Notes: generated from the letters alone by a model not told the origin. A stretch of DNA of 64,000 bases from Nonlabens sp. YIK11 (GCF_001413925.1 NZ_LBMJ01000001.1:1590001-1654000); one strand, 5' to 3'; shown: positions 37,523 through 46,755, counted from the stretch's first letter. A program made the numbers and translations.

Positions 37523-37879
37523 ATGAAAACACTTCTTTTATCCATCTCGCTAATATTCTTGATTCAATTAGAGATAACAGCTCAAACAGAATTTGTTTTA
37601 GAACCGTCTCAAAGTATGATCATGACCGGTAAAGGTCCTGGTCAAGATGCTACGATCAATCCTTTTGTTGGTCAAGATTGCTATGCAATCATAGAAAATA
37701 TAGGAGATATACCGTTTTCCATTAGAATACAGCAAGCTGGAGAAATCATCAAAGAAATACCCATTGAGAAAGGTGAACTTAAAAAAGTAAAGCTTTTAAA
37801 AGGTTACGAACTGTATTTAGATCCCAATCCAAAAGGAATCGCGAAAGCGAGTGTTGAGTATCAGAAATTGGAGGAATAA
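37523..37879 (+). CDS. Small secreted protein of unknown function
   Basis: A 118-aa protein with a signal peptide (MKTLLLSISLIFLIQLEITAQ, cut near AQ-T). The mature part reads as a small beta domain (CYAIIENIGDIPFSIRIQQAGEIIKEIPIEKGELKKVKLLKGYELYL). No family recognised. A half palindrome, ATCGCGAAAGCGA (37839-37851), is read as I-A-K-A near the C-terminus. It returns to normal base composition after the accessory island. Confidence 0.7.
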   Translation: MKTLLLSISLIFLIQLEITAQTEFVLEPSQSMIMTGKGPGQDATINPFVGQDCYAIIENIGDIPFSIRIQQAGEIIKEIPIEKGELKKVKLLKGYELYLDPNPKGIAKASVEYQKLEE

Positions 37880-37999
37880 TTAAAGTTTTAAACCCTTTGA
37901 CCGCACATACAGGGAAATGTATCTTGTGAAACTTATGACTCCATCTGCATCTCTCGCATCATTCAGTAAGCACCGTTTACCGTTTATAGCACAGGAAAA

Positions 38000-38920
38000 T
38001 CAATAGCCGCGTTCGCTAGAGACCGTGTTTTTCAAAGGATCTCCATTTTTCATTCTTCGGTAATTCTCCACGATCTGTGCTACCACCGTTGGCGGGTTGC
38101 TATTGCTAGCTACATGAGGTGTGATTAGAACTTTCGGGTGTTTCCAGAAAGCATGATCCTGCGGCAAAGGTTCTTTATTGAAAACATCTAGTGCAGCTCC
38201 AGCCAGGTGGCCGTTTTCTATACTTTCCAGCAAGTCTGTTTCAACTAGATGACCGCCGCGTGCGACATTGATTAAAAAAGCATTTTCAGGTAATTGCATG
38301 AAAAGTTCTTTATTCAGGATGCCAGTGGTTTTTTCTGTCAACGGTAGCAAACACACTAAAATCTGAGAAACATTCAAAAAGTCATCCAGTTCTGTTTCTC
38401 TGTAACTCTTGATGCCATCAACGTTTTTGGCTGTTTTTGACCATCCCGAAACTTGAAAGCCTACGCTTTTCAATTTCGCACCTACAGCTTGTCCCAAAGT
38501 ACCAAAACCCAAGATACCTACATGAACATTCTCTACACGCAAATAGGGTTGCGGCTTCCACTCACGATCCTGCTGCGCATAGAAATGCAAGTTTTTGATA
38601 TGGTTCAAGCATAAGCCTAGAACAAACTCCTGCATGTCGCCAGACAGCTTTTCATCCACGACACGTGTGAGCTGTACATTTTCAGGCAACGATGGATCTG
38701 CAAAAAGATGGTCCACACCAGCACCTAGAGAACCAATAACCTGCAAATGGTCATATCCCTTAAAACTACCTTCTGGAGCCTTCCACATCATGGCCATGGT
38801 CACCGCATCTGGATCGTGATCCATTTCAAGAGTCACGACTTCAAGGGATGCATCATATTCCTGGAATGCATCGATCCATGGTTGGTAATCCTTATCATTT
38901 CTAATCAATAAAATAGCCAC
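38000..38920 (-). CDS. D-2-hydroxyacid dehydrogenase, glyoxylate/hydroxypyruvate reductase A-like
   Basis: A 306-aa NAD(P)-dependent dehydrogenase. The Rossmann motif GFGTLGQAVG (about 138-147) and the catalytic residues are visible: Arg in NVARGGHL, Glu in FNKEPLP and His in LITPHVASNS. The W-A-P-E-G substrate segment near residue 48 and the overall pattern suggest the GhrA group acting on glyoxylate or hydroxypyruvate. Monocistronic, minus strand. Confidence 0.9.
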   Translation of the reverse strand: MAILLIRNDKDYQPWIDAFQEYDASLEVVTLEMDHDPDAVTMAMMWKAPEGSFKGYDHLQVIGSLGAGVDHLFADPSLPENVQLTRVVDEKLSGDMQEFVLGLCLNHIKNLHFYAQQDREWKPQPYLRVENVHVGILGFGTLGQAVGAKLKSVGFQVSGWSKTAKNVDGIKSYRETELDDFLNVSQILVCLLPLTEKTTGILNKELFMQLPENAFLINVARGGHLVETDLLESIENGHLAGAALDVFNKEPLPQDHAFWKHPKVLITPHVASNSNPPTVVAQIVENYRRMKNGDPLKNTVSSERGY

Positions 38921-39005
38921 GCTTCTTGGTTTTGGCGAACAATGTAAGCCAGAATTAGGGTACTTGCCACATCTTTAATATGGGTTTATCGTTTTAAGTG
39001 GTTAT

Positions 39006-39021
39006 CGCTTTCGCGAAAGCG
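39006..39021. repeat. Palindrome copy 10 (intergenic)
   Basis: Perfect copy in the divergent region between the dehydrogenase and the outer-membrane protein gene. Confidence 0.9.
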
Positions 39022-39132
39022 AACTCTACTCAGCCTTAAAACAAATGACCATCATATTCATAATTCACCAAATAATTTCATTGTAGTCTTTTAACATAAT
39101 TTTAGTAATTTTAGGTACCAACCCAACTTCCA

Positions 39133-40344
39133 TTGAACCTGAGATTAATTGCCTTATCGCTCTTTTTCTTTAGCATTTGTGGTGCACAATCACAGGTGAT
39201 CGATACCGTTTACAAACCCGGTATGGATAAGCTTAACCTTTTGAGCACGCATCCTTTTGGTATTTTCATTTCCCGCATCTCGCAGAATTTTAAAAAAGAA
39301 CCTGTGTCTGATGTAACGATGCGCGTACAGCAACAAAGTGGCAATGTATTCCAGCCAGAATTAAAGGCCTATTTGCCAGAAGACCCTTCTATACGAGAAG
39401 ATTTTTCAAACACTACCTGGTTTTTTAGAATCTTTGATTTTCAGGATCAGGAAACTACACCAGCCCAGATCTTTCATTTTGAATTTGATGCCGTGCTTAA
39501 AGTATATCGGGTCGATCTGGAAATCCCTATCAATGCTAAAAGTGAGTTGCAGCTAGGCTTAAGAGGTTTTATTGCCGTTAAGGGCAATTATCCTTTTTCT
39601 TATTTCTCCAGCGATAGTTCCATTGAATGGTTCCATAGCAATGTGGCTGGTGGTGAGGACGCCTTCGGTCGTAGGTTCTATGGGCTTAATCAGGTGAATT
39701 TCGAATATACCGATGCTAGTGGTCGGGAACTTTCCATGCAGCATGGCGAGCTATTTCTAGGTGGTATGGAAGTCGCTTACCATTACTACCCAAAAATTGA
39801 TTGGCTTGAAAAGCAACAGATTTACGCTAATCTAGCGCTGCACTCGGGTTGGAACATCACTCGATTTAATCGATCAGTAGATGCAGGAGTGAGCGCAAAC
39901 CTTTTGAAAGAGTGGAACATGAAAAACGGGAATTTTTGGAAACTAGGATTAGGCGGCAGTGTGTTGAGAAGAAACCTGCTAGAATTTGACCAAAACGTAG
40001 ATCTAGGCAACAACGCTTTTTTAGGGTCTAGCGAAATCATGGTGGAGTGGACAGATATCACAGATCGAGGGAATTACAACAGCATAGGATTAAATTATCA
40101 GGAACAGACCCGCTATCGTAAAAAGGCCGAGGAAGATTATTTCTATCTTGAAGGCGACTGGTCGAGTATTAATGCCGGTTGGCACAATGCCTATACCACA
40201 TTGTTGGAAAGCTTGAGCAGCTGGACGTTTCACTACACACATGGTCGCGAGCGCATCCAGTATTTTGTGTATCTCAAAGAAGACCTTAAGGTCAACAATG
40301 CTCCAGATCTTGAAAGCGGAATAGGAGTGAGGTTTAAATTGTAG
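39133..40344 (+). CDS. Predicted outer-membrane beta-barrel protein
   Basis: A 403-aa exported protein with signal peptide MNLRLIALSLFFFSICGAQS. The mature part is made of many amphipathic strands rich in Gly, Tyr, Trp (ELQLGLRGFIAVKG, FFLGGMEVAYHYYP, IYANLALHSGWNITRFN, FWKLGLGGSVLRRN) and ends with LESGIGVRFKL, a C-terminal barrel strand. I do not recognise a named family; DUF3187-like barrels are a possibility. The start is TTG; no ATG fits the signal peptide. Confidence 0.72.
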   Translation: MNLRLIALSLFFFSICGAQSQVIDTVYKPGMDKLNLLSTHPFGIFISRISQNFKKEPVSDVTMRVQQQSGNVFQPELKAYLPEDPSIREDFSNTTWFFRIFDFQDQETTPAQIFHFEFDAVLKVYRVDLEIPINAKSELQLGLRGFIAVKGNYPFSYFSSDSSIEWFHSNVAGGEDAFGRRFYGLNQVNFEYTDASGRELSMQHGELFLGGMEVAYHYYPKIDWLEKQQIYANLALHSGWNITRFNRSVDAGVSANLLKEWNMKNGNFWKLGLGGSVLRRNLLEFDQNVDLGNNAFLGSSEIMVEWTDITDRGNYNSIGLNYQEQTRYRKKAEEDYFYLEGDWSSINAGWHNAYTTLLESLSSWTFHYTHGRERIQYFVYLKEDLKVNNAPDLESGIGVRFKL

Positions 40345-40383
40345 TCTTACAAGACTTAATATGTGTTATGCTTATGATAGTTA

Positions 40384-40399
40384 CGCTTTCGCGAAAGCG
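40384..40399. repeat. Palindrome copy 11 (intergenic)
   Basis: Perfect copy between the two convergent outer-membrane protein genes. Confidence 0.9.
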
Positions 40400-40485
40400 T
40401 GATAATTACCTAGCAAAACGAATGTCAATCCAGTAAAATATTTCAAGATCCAATTTGCAAGTATTAAAATGCGGTTTGAATCTTT

Positions 40486-40526
40486 AAACTGAAACTGAAA
40501 CTGAAACTGAAACTGAAACTGAAACT
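40486..40526. repeat. Hexamer tandem repeat (AAACTG)n
   Basis: Nearly seven tandem AAACTG units in the intergenic region; likely a slippage-prone microsatellite with no coding role. Confidence 0.85.
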
Positions 40527-40572
40527 TAAAATTGAGATTTGGAATTTGGGCTTTGATATTTAAGCTAGCTTT

Positions 40573-41775
40573 CTACCACTGATAACCCAGCTGAAAAACA
40601 ATAGGTACAGCCACACCATCGTTGCGCGGAAAAATATTACCGTTAGAATAGTGAATGATTTTGAGCTCTGCATTCCACTTGCGGTCTGCACCAAAGTAAG
40701 CACCGGCAGCTATAAAATCCTGGTAGGTGACTTTAGGTCCTGTTTCCACGCCGTCAATATCTTCTCTGGTAATAAAAGTAGGTCCTATGACGCTATAGGT
40801 TGCATAAGCATCAAATCCTTCTCTGCGCCAAAAAAAGAAGTTGATATGCGGATAGATAGATAGCGCACCGGTCCATTTTTTGTCAATGCTGTTCTCAAAC
40901 GCGGTGATGCTGGCTCCATAGCCTAGGCTGAAAAATTTGTTGGATTTATAAACGGTTTTGGTGTAATTGGCCAGTACAGTGTTGGACGCCTTGGCATCTC
41001 CATACCAAAATATGGGAATTCCCAAACTCTCGGTACCACCAATTCTAGCATTCATGGAGAAAATCTTATTAGGAGCATAACCAATAAAATCATTCCCATA
41101 ACCTAGCTGAAAGGTATGCGTTGGAAAAAATGGACGATCACCAGCATTCTCACCATTAGTTTTTGGTGCCAATTCGTTGAGATTGTACTGCACGCCTATG
41201 CTATAATTTTGAATCGACGGCTGGTTTTGTTGATCCTTTGGGATATGGACTGCGTGGGCAAGCAGTTCCCATTGATCTGATAATTTGTAGGTGATGCCTG
41301 CAGCCGCTAGAATAGAAAGGTACCTGTAATCTTCAACTCCAGTTTCTGTTCCTAGAGTAAAACCCTTGCGAGCAACAGTAGCAGGTCCAGCCTCTATAAA
41401 AACGCCCCAGCGATCGTTTAAATGAAAATCCTTTTTGGCAGTCAATGACCATACATTGGTCCATACCGTTTTACTTAGGTTGGTACCGTTGACCTTTTCA
41501 TACTCAAACCAGCTGGCAGGCCGCAGTACACCATATTGAATGGCCCAATCTGGAGCAAATTCATAACCCAACAAGATCCTGCCAGAAAATCGGTTGGGAT
41601 TGGTACCGTCATACGTAAAACCATCTTGAAGCTGCTCTTCATTAAAGTCGTTGAAGATCATGCCCAGATTGAACTGCACGTAAGTTTTGGACAAGAATGG
41701 ATAGTCCTCACTGGACTGCTGTGCGCAACATAGGCTAGCTATTAAAAGCCATAGTAATAAAACTGTGTTTTTCAA
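40573..41775 (-). CDS. Outer-membrane protein with acyloxyacyl hydrolase (PagL-like) C-terminus
   Basis: A 400-aa exported protein. Signal peptide MKNTVLLLWLLIASLCCAQ. The N-terminal half (about 30-205) looks like an OmpW/OmpX-type small barrel (GRILLGYEFAPDWAIQYG, GVFIEAGPATVARKG, YSIGVQYNLNEL). The C-terminal half (about 220-400) resembles PagL lipid A 3-O-deacylases, with the catalytic-type HYSNGN motif (His and Ser) near residue 375 and a Gln-Trp barrel end. Two barrels in one chain is unusual. Lipid A deacylation is inferred only. Confidence 0.72.
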   Translation of the reverse strand: MKNTVLLLWLLIASLCCAQQSSEDYPFLSKTYVQFNLGMIFNDFNEEQLQDGFTYDGTNPNRFSGRILLGYEFAPDWAIQYGVLRPASWFEYEKVNGTNLSKTVWTNVWSLTAKKDFHLNDRWGVFIEAGPATVARKGFTLGTETGVEDYRYLSILAAAGITYKLSDQWELLAHAVHIPKDQQNQPSIQNYSIGVQYNLNELAPKTNGENAGDRPFFPTHTFQLGYGNDFIGYAPNKIFSMNARIGGTESLGIPIFWYGDAKASNTVLANYTKTVYKSNKFFSLGYGASITAFENSIDKKWTGALSIYPHINFFFWRREGFDAYATYSVIGPTFITREDIDGVETGPKVTYQDFIAAGAYFGADRKWNAELKIIHYSNGNIFPRNDGVAVPIVFQLGYQW

Positions 41776-41850
41776 TGAGTTTATTTCCAGTGATCAAAAA
41801 TAACTTTTAAAACCATAGATTGAAAATAGCACCATGCTTGGATAGTTGTT

Positions 41851-41866
41851 CGCTTTCGCGAAAGCG
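41851..41866. repeat. Palindrome copy 12 (intergenic)
   Basis: Perfect copy between the PagL-like gene start and the rplT terminator. Confidence 0.9.
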
Positions 41867-41889
41867 AACTCATTAAAAGGTATAAAAAA

Positions 41890-41913
41890 ATCCCGACCAT
41901 TGCTGATCGGGAT
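41890..41913 (-). terminator. Terminator of the rpmI-rplT operon
   Basis: On the minus strand a 7-bp stem ATCCCGA / TCGGGAT with a 10-nt loop is followed by T7, 31 nt after the rplT stop. Confidence 0.8.
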
Positions 41914-41943
41914 CTTCCTTAAATGCGAGAGGTGGTTACACCT

Positions 41944-42288
41944 TTATTTTACTTGATTGACTACAGCTGCAAAAGCTTCTGGGTGATTCATTGCTAGGTC
42001 AGCAAGAACTTTACGATTCAACTCGATGTTGTTCTTTTTAACAGCTCCCATAAACTGTGAGTAGCTCATTCCGTGCATTCTTGCACCAGCGTTGATACGC
42101 GTGATCCATAATCTACGGAAGGTTCTTTTCTTGTTTCTTCTATCGCGGTAGGAGTAAGACATGGCTTTCTCTACTGCGTTTTTGGCTACTGTCCATACGT
42201 TTTTACGACGTCCAAAATAACCTTTTGCCTGCTTGAGGACTTTTTTTCTGCGGGCTCTTGAGGCCACTCTGTTTGTTGCTCTTGGCAT
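41944..42288 (-). CDS. rplT: 50S ribosomal protein L20
   Basis: A 114-aa primary rRNA-binding protein of the large subunit, needed for early assembly. The basic N-terminal extension ([30 protein letters not shown]) and the globular part ([30 protein letters not shown]) are standard. Last gene of the minus-strand cluster; in other bacteria L20 represses its own operon by binding the leader. Confidence 0.97.
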   Translation of the reverse strand: MPRATNRVASRARRKKVLKQAKGYFGRRKNVWTVAKNAVEKAMSYSYRDRRNKKRTFRRLWITRINAGARMHGMSYSQFMGAVKKNNIELNRKVLADLAMNHPEAFAAVVNQVK

Positions 42289-42391
42289 AATTTAATTTTT
42301 TAGTAACAGGCGATTCAAAAATGAATTCTTGTAAGCCTAGAAACTGGGTTTGTAAATGAATTAATAAACCATCAAGGTTTACAGTACGGTC

Positions 42392-42589
42392 TTACTTAAG
42401 ACGCAATTGTAACTTGATATTGTCTTCGTCAGACTTGTGCACAAGGGTATCGTGCGTCAAGGCTAGTTTACGTTTCTTGCTCTTTTTAGTCAGGATGTGA
42501 CTTTTAAAAGCGTGTTTTCTTTTGATCTTTCCTGTACCGGTAAGCTTGAAACGCTTTTTGGCACTGGATTTTGTTTTCATCTTAGGCAT
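42392..42589 (-). CDS. rpmI: 50S ribosomal protein L35
   Basis: A 65-aa basic ribosomal protein ([31 protein letters not shown]), full length. An AAAGGA stretch seven bases before the ATG is a rare Shine-Dalgarno-like signal for this phylum. It has its own promoter and a structured leader upstream. Confidence 0.96.
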   Translation of the reverse strand: MPKMKTKSSAKKRFKLTGTGKIKRKHAFKSHILTKKSKKRKLALTHDTLVHKSDEDNIKLQLRLK

Positions 42590-42613
42590 AAGTTCCTTTT
42601 TTAAATTCTCGCA

Positions 42614-42698
42614 TCCTTAAAATTGAAATTGTGATTTTCAAAACGCTATTCTCAACTACCGCTCGAATTAGCTTTAAGAACCCCGTCAATTTTAAGGA
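42614..42698 (-). ncRNA. Structured leader RNA of rpmI-rplT
   Basis: The transcript begins with UCCUUAAAAUUGA (42698-42686) and 59 nt later contains the perfect complement UCAAUUUUAAGGA (42626-42614), forming a 13-bp closing stem just before the rpmI ribosome-binding region. The -7 box ends four bases before the stem, so the mRNA would start at it. L20 autoregulation through a leader is known in Firmicutes and Enterobacteria; this leader's role is inferred by position. Confidence 0.6.
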
Positions 42699-42701
42699 CT
42701 G

Positions 42702-42709
42702 CAAAAGTA
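42702..42709 (-). promoter_or_regulatory. -7 promoter box of rpmI-rplT
   Basis: Minus strand TACTTTTG with a TTG 21 bp upstream as a possible -33 element. It lies between the infC terminator and rpmI. Confidence 0.6.
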
Positions 42710-42782
42710 TTGTTTTATTTCTATTTAGCTCAATGATCACGCAACAAAATTGCCATATCCAGAGATATTTGTCATGAAAATA

Positions 42783-42813
42783 AAAAGACTGTACCAAACT
42801 GGAACAGTCTTTT
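42783..42813 (-). terminator. Terminator between infC and rpmI
   Basis: Ten-base perfect stem AAAAGACTGT / ACAGTCTTTT with an 11-nt loop; on the minus strand it ends in a T-run, 47 nt after the infC stop. It separates thrS-infC from rpmI-rplT transcription. Confidence 0.8.
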
Positions 42814-42859
42814 CTCTATTTTCTCTCAGCCTAGTGATCTATACACTAGAAAAACGTTT

Positions 42860-43414
42860 TTATTTCTTCTTAGGAGCTAAGAACATGTTCATACGCTTAC
42901 CTTCCATTTTAGGCATCTGTTCCACTTTACCCAATTCTTCTAGATCTTGGGCGAGTCTCAATAAAAGTATCTCTCCTTGATCCTTGTAAATGATAGAACG
43001 ACCTTTAAAGAATACGTACGCTTTTAATTTGGCACCTTCCTTAAGAAATTTCTCGGCATGATTCTTTTTAAACTCATAATCATGATCATCTGTGTTAGGA
43101 CCGAAACGGATTTCCTTAATGACCACTTTAGAAGCGTTTGCCTTCATGGCTTTCTCGCGCTTCTTTTGTTCATAGACAAACTTTTTGTAGTCCATGATCT
43201 TTGCCACTGGTGGATCAGCATTAGGAGAGATCTCTACAAGATCCATTTCCATTTCCTGAGCTTTTGCTAGGGCATCTCGAGTGTCGATAATTTGGGGTTC
43301 GACACCTTCTCCTACCAGTCGTAGTTTGCGTGCACGTATTTTTTCATTGATCGCGTGCTTGTCTTCTTTGATAATCCGCGCTGGTCCGCGGCTTCTGCGT
43401 CTTCTTATTGCTAT
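42860..43414 (-). CDS. infC: Translation initiation factor IF-3 (probable ATA start)
   Basis: IF-3 binds the 30S subunit and checks the start codon and initiator tRNA. The longest ATG frame starts at 43252 and would remove the N-terminal domain. Reading upstream in frame gives [25 protein letters not shown] and, before it, [10 protein letters not shown], with a TAA stop a few codons further. The only start giving the usual MAIRRRR N-terminus is ATA at 43414, so the protein is 184 aa. E. coli infC uses AUU, which lets IF-3 repress itself; an AUA start here would fit that logic. Start 16 nt after thrS. Confidence 0.88.
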   Translation of the reverse strand: MAIRRRRSRGPARIIKEDKHAINEKIRARKLRLVGEGVEPQIIDTRDALAKAQEMEMDLVEISPNADPPVAKIMDYKKFVYEQKKREKAMKANASKVVIKEIRFGPNTDDHDYEFKKNHAEKFLKEGAKLKAYVFFKGRSIIYKDQGEILLLRLAQDLEELGKVEQMPKMEGKRMNMFLAPKKK

Positions 43415-43430
43415 GGCTAAATAATTTTAA

Positions 43431-45377
43431 TTAAACTTCAAATGTTTTGATACTGCTGGCGACTTCTTTTTGAATCAAATCTGCAAACTGTTGTGCTGTC
43501 ATTGTTCCTAAATCGTCTCCACCATGTTTACGTACAGAAATAGTGCCATCCTTTTCTTCTTGCTCACCTACTATTAACATATAGGGTAATTTGGCCATTT
43601 CTGCCTCGCGGATTTTCTTGCCCATTGTCTCGGCTCGATTATCTACTGTGGTACGAATTTCGTTAATTTCTAGTGTTTCCGCTACCTTTTTTGCATAATT
43701 TTCATATTTCTCACTCAAAGACAGCACGGTACACTGCTCAGGCATCAACCATAAAGGAAAATTACCGCCAGTGTGTTCCAATAGTATGGCGATAAATCGC
43801 TCCATACTCCCAAATGGTGCTCTGTGGATCATGACAGGTCTGTGTGACTCATTGTCAGCACCTTTGTACCATAGATCAAAGCGTTCTGGCAGATTGTAGT
43901 CCACTTGAATGGTTCCTAACTGCCAGCTACGACCCAAGGCATCCTTAACCATAAAGTCCAGTTTAGGGCCATAGAATGCAGCTTCACCTTCTTCAACCAC
44001 ATAGTCCAATCCTTTAGCCTGCGCAGCTCTAAGAATCGCATTTTCTGCTTTTTCCCAGTTGTCTAGATCTCCAATGTATTTCTCTGGCTTTTTGGGATCT
44101 CGGATGCTTACCTGTGCGGTGAAATTTTCAAATCCTAAAGACCCGAAAACATAAAGCACCAAATCAATCACATCCATAAACTCCTTATCCAATTGATCTG
44201 GAGTACAGAAAATGTGTGCATCATCTTGTGTAAAGCCACGCACACGGGTCAATCCATGTAATTCACCACTTTGCTCATATCGGTACACCGTACCAAATTC
44301 TGCAAAGCGTTTTGGTAAATCCCTGTAGGACCACTGGATGCTTTTGTAAATCTCACAGTGATGTGGGCAGTTCATGGGTTTCAATAGGAACTCTTCATCT
44401 TCAGCCGGTGTATGGATAGGCTGGAAAGAGTCGGCACCATATTTCTCATAGTGACCGCTGGTGACATATAATTCTTTAGAACCTATGTGCGGAGTCATGA
44501 CCATTTCATAACCTGCTTTTTTCTGGGCAGCTTTCAAAAAGTTTTCCAGGCGCTCTCTAAGCGCAGCACCTTTAGGCAACCATAACGGCAAACCTTGGCC
44601 TACACGCTGTGAAAAGGTAAATAGCTGTAATTCCTTGCCCAGCTTTCTGTGGTCGCGTTGTTTTGCCTGTTCCAGTAACTCTAGATACTCGGTGAGGTCT
44701 TTTTGTTTAGGGAAAGAGATACCGTACAGCCTGGTAAGTTGCGGGTTGTTCTCGTCACCACGCCAGTATGCACCGGCGATACTCATAATTTTAAAGGCTT
44801 TGACAATTCCGGTGTTTGGAATGTGTCCACCGCGACATAAGTCGGTAAAGGTGTCGTGATCGCAAAAAGTGATCTCTCCATCGGTCAAGTTTTGGATCAG
44901 CTCGACTTTAAAGGGATTGTTTTCTTCCTTGTATTTGTTCAGGGCATCTGCTTTTGAGACGCTGCGCATGGTGAATTCATGCTTGCCGCGAGCAATCTCT
45001 ATCGCTTTTTTCTCAATGGCAGGAATGTCAGCTTCAGTGATGGAACGACCGGCAAAATCAATGTCGTAATAGAAACCATTTTCAATGGCTGGTCCTATCG
45101 TTAATTTGGCTTCAGGAAACAATTCTTCAACGGCCTGTGCCATGATGTGGGAAGAAGAGTGCCAGAAGGCCTCTTTACCTTCTTTGTCATTGAAAGTGTA
45201 CAAGACAAGGTGGCCATCTGTTTCTAGAGGCGTTTTGGTCTCGACCTTTTCACCGTTAAAACTGGCACTAATCACGTTGCGTGCCAGGCCATGGGATATG
45301 CTCATGGCGACATCCATAGGTGTGGTGCCGCTTTCAAACTCTTTGATGCTGCCATCTGGCAGGGTAATCTTAATCAT
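43431..45377 (-). CDS. thrS: Threonine-tRNA ligase
   Basis: Charges tRNA-Thr. The 648-aa protein has the N-terminal TGS domain (MIKITLPDGSIKEFESGTTPMDVA), the editing domain with HSSSHIMAQAVEELFP, the class II catalytic core with MNCPHHCEIYKS, RVRGFTQDDAHIFC and HRAPFGSMERFI, and the C-terminal anticodon-binding domain. Length is normal. It is the first gene of the classical thrS-infC pair. Confidence 0.97.
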   Translation of the reverse strand: MIKITLPDGSIKEFESGTTPMDVAMSISHGLARNVISASFNGEKVETKTPLETDGHLVLYTFNDKEGKEAFWHSSSHIMAQAVEELFPEAKLTIGPAIENGFYYDIDFAGRSITEADIPAIEKKAIEIARGKHEFTMRSVSKADALNKYKEENNPFKVELIQNLTDGEITFCDHDTFTDLCRGGHIPNTGIVKAFKIMSIAGAYWRGDENNPQLTRLYGISFPKQKDLTEYLELLEQAKQRDHRKLGKELQLFTFSQRVGQGLPLWLPKGAALRERLENFLKAAQKKAGYEMVMTPHIGSKELYVTSGHYEKYGADSFQPIHTPAEDEEFLLKPMNCPHHCEIYKSIQWSYRDLPKRFAEFGTVYRYEQSGELHGLTRVRGFTQDDAHIFCTPDQLDKEFMDVIDLVLYVFGSLGFENFTAQVSIRDPKKPEKYIGDLDNWEKAENAILRAAQAKGLDYVVEEGEAAFYGPKLDFMVKDALGRSWQLGTIQVDYNLPERFDLWYKGADNESHRPVMIHRAPFGSMERFIAILLEHTGGNFPLWLMPEQCTVLSLSEKYENYAKKVAETLEINEIRTTVDNRAETMGKKIREAEMAKLPYMLIVGEQEEKDGTISVRKHGGDDLGTMTAQQFADLIQKEVASSIKTFEV

Positions 45378-45498
45378 AACTACAAAATATGAGCGGCAAA
45401 GTTAAAACCTTTCAAACGATTGGCAACGTCCATGAGGTAAACTAAAGTTCCAAATAGAACGATATTTTCGTATTATTGAAAGACTTAAATCACTCACA

Positions 45499-46704
45499 AT
45501 GAAAATGTTTGTAAAACTTCAAAACCCTTGCGCATACATAAGTGTTTTGATGGTTTTCGCTTTCGCGAAAGCGAACTCACAAACAAGCCCCACAAACATC
45601 TCAAAAAAATCTTACTCCATCACCAAGGACTCCAGTAGGGAAGAGCTGTTTGGTATCATTGATGAATTGAAAACAGACCACAAGTTAGAGGTAAAGTTAT
45701 TTGCTTACCAGCGCAATGAAAATCACGTCAAGGAATTGGGCATCGCGGTCAAGCCGGTCAATGAAGACTGGATAGAATACGTCGCCAATAATGAAAATGG
45801 GATCGATCCCATTTGCATGGTGGTAGGTGATGGCAGTGTGGATCGACTTTCTCTCTGTAACGAACCTATAGTACAACCCGAGATTGCAAATACACTACAA
45901 CAACCGTCAAAGATTCTGGCAAAATCAGAAACTTTTGTTCCTTCAAATATCACGCGCACCCAGCAACTGGATAGTTTGAGAGCCGTTGCAACGCTTGCTA
46001 GCATCGAGCGCCAGTCTGCTAGACAGGAACAACAAATGGATCGGGTCAAGTCGCAAAATGAGCAACTGGAACAGATTAAAGAGACCCTATCGACCGATGC
46101 GGATTCCATCAAAACGGAAAAAGCGCTGCGCAAAAAAGAGCTTCAGGAATTGCAGATTGAGGTCAACCGTTCCCGTCGCGAGCGACAGACGCTAGCCTAT
46201 AACAATGAACGGGCCGAGGCAAAAAGAGACAGCCTGCAGGCCCAACAGCAACGACTGCAAGAAACCTTACTCAAACAGGAAGAAATGCTCGCCCAAGCGC
46301 TGGCCCAACAGGCGCGTTATGAAGAACTCATCAAAAAGCAGCAGGAAGTTATTGAAGAGCAAGGTCTCAAATCAGAAACTGCAGAAAGTCTCAAGGCCTA
46401 CCGAAAAGCTATGCTGGGAGAAGATGACGGTAGCAACTTTAAATCCCAAGGTTATTTGATTTTTGCATTAGAGCAATGTCTCTATAAAGTCTATGACGGT
46501 TATTCCATCGTGTATGGCAACCAGGGAAACTTCTTGTTTACCATTAATCAAGAATTAAAGCAAACGCCTATGAGCGGCACACTCAAGATTCAAGGAGAAT
46601 CCTTTACTTATAATTATTCTGGTAATGTGTTGTACATCAAGAATGAGGATGGTGATCTGGTCAATCAAAATGGAGAGCCACTGGATACCTTGAATAAGTT
46701 TTAG
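45499..46704 (+). CDS. Secreted coiled-coil protein (paralogue 1)
   Basis: A 401-aa exported protein. The signal peptide (about 1-26) ends in VFAFAKA, encoded by a palindrome copy. A short globular N-terminal domain (ITKDSSREELFGIIDELKTDHKLEVKLF) is followed by a long charged coiled coil (about 165-300, rich in Gln, Glu, Arg) and a C-terminal beta domain (SQGYLIFALEQCLYKVYDGYSIVYGNQG). The N- and C-terminal domains match the next gene, so they are paralogues. No named family or function recognised. Confidence 0.75.
   Translation: MKMFVKLQNPCAYISVLMVFAFAKANSQTSPTNISKKSYSITKDSSREELFGIIDELKTDHKLEVKLFAYQRNENHVKELGIAVKPVNEDWIEYVANNENGIDPICMVVGDGSVDRLSLCNEPIVQPEIANTLQQPSKILAKSETFVPSNITRTQQLDSLRAVATLASIERQSARQEQQMDRVKSQNEQLEQIKETLSTDADSIKTEKALRKKELQELQIEVNRSRRERQTLAYNNERAEAKRDSLQAQQQRLQETLLKQEEMLAQALAQQARYEELIKKQQEVIEEQGLKSETAESLKAYRKAMLGEDDGSNFKSQGYLIFALEQCLYKVYDGYSIVYGNQGNFLFTINQELKQTPMSGTLKIQGESFTYNYSGNVLYIKNEDGDLVNQNGEPLDTLNKF
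45558..45573. repeat. Palindrome copy 13 (in coding sequence)
   Basis: Perfect copy in the signal-peptide codons of paralogue 1, read F-A-F-A-K-A-N-S, the same frame and almost the same residues as copy 2. Confidence 0.9.
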
Positions 46705-46755
46705 AAAACGATACTGATATTATTTGATCATGATACCAGCTTTCGGAATAAAGAG

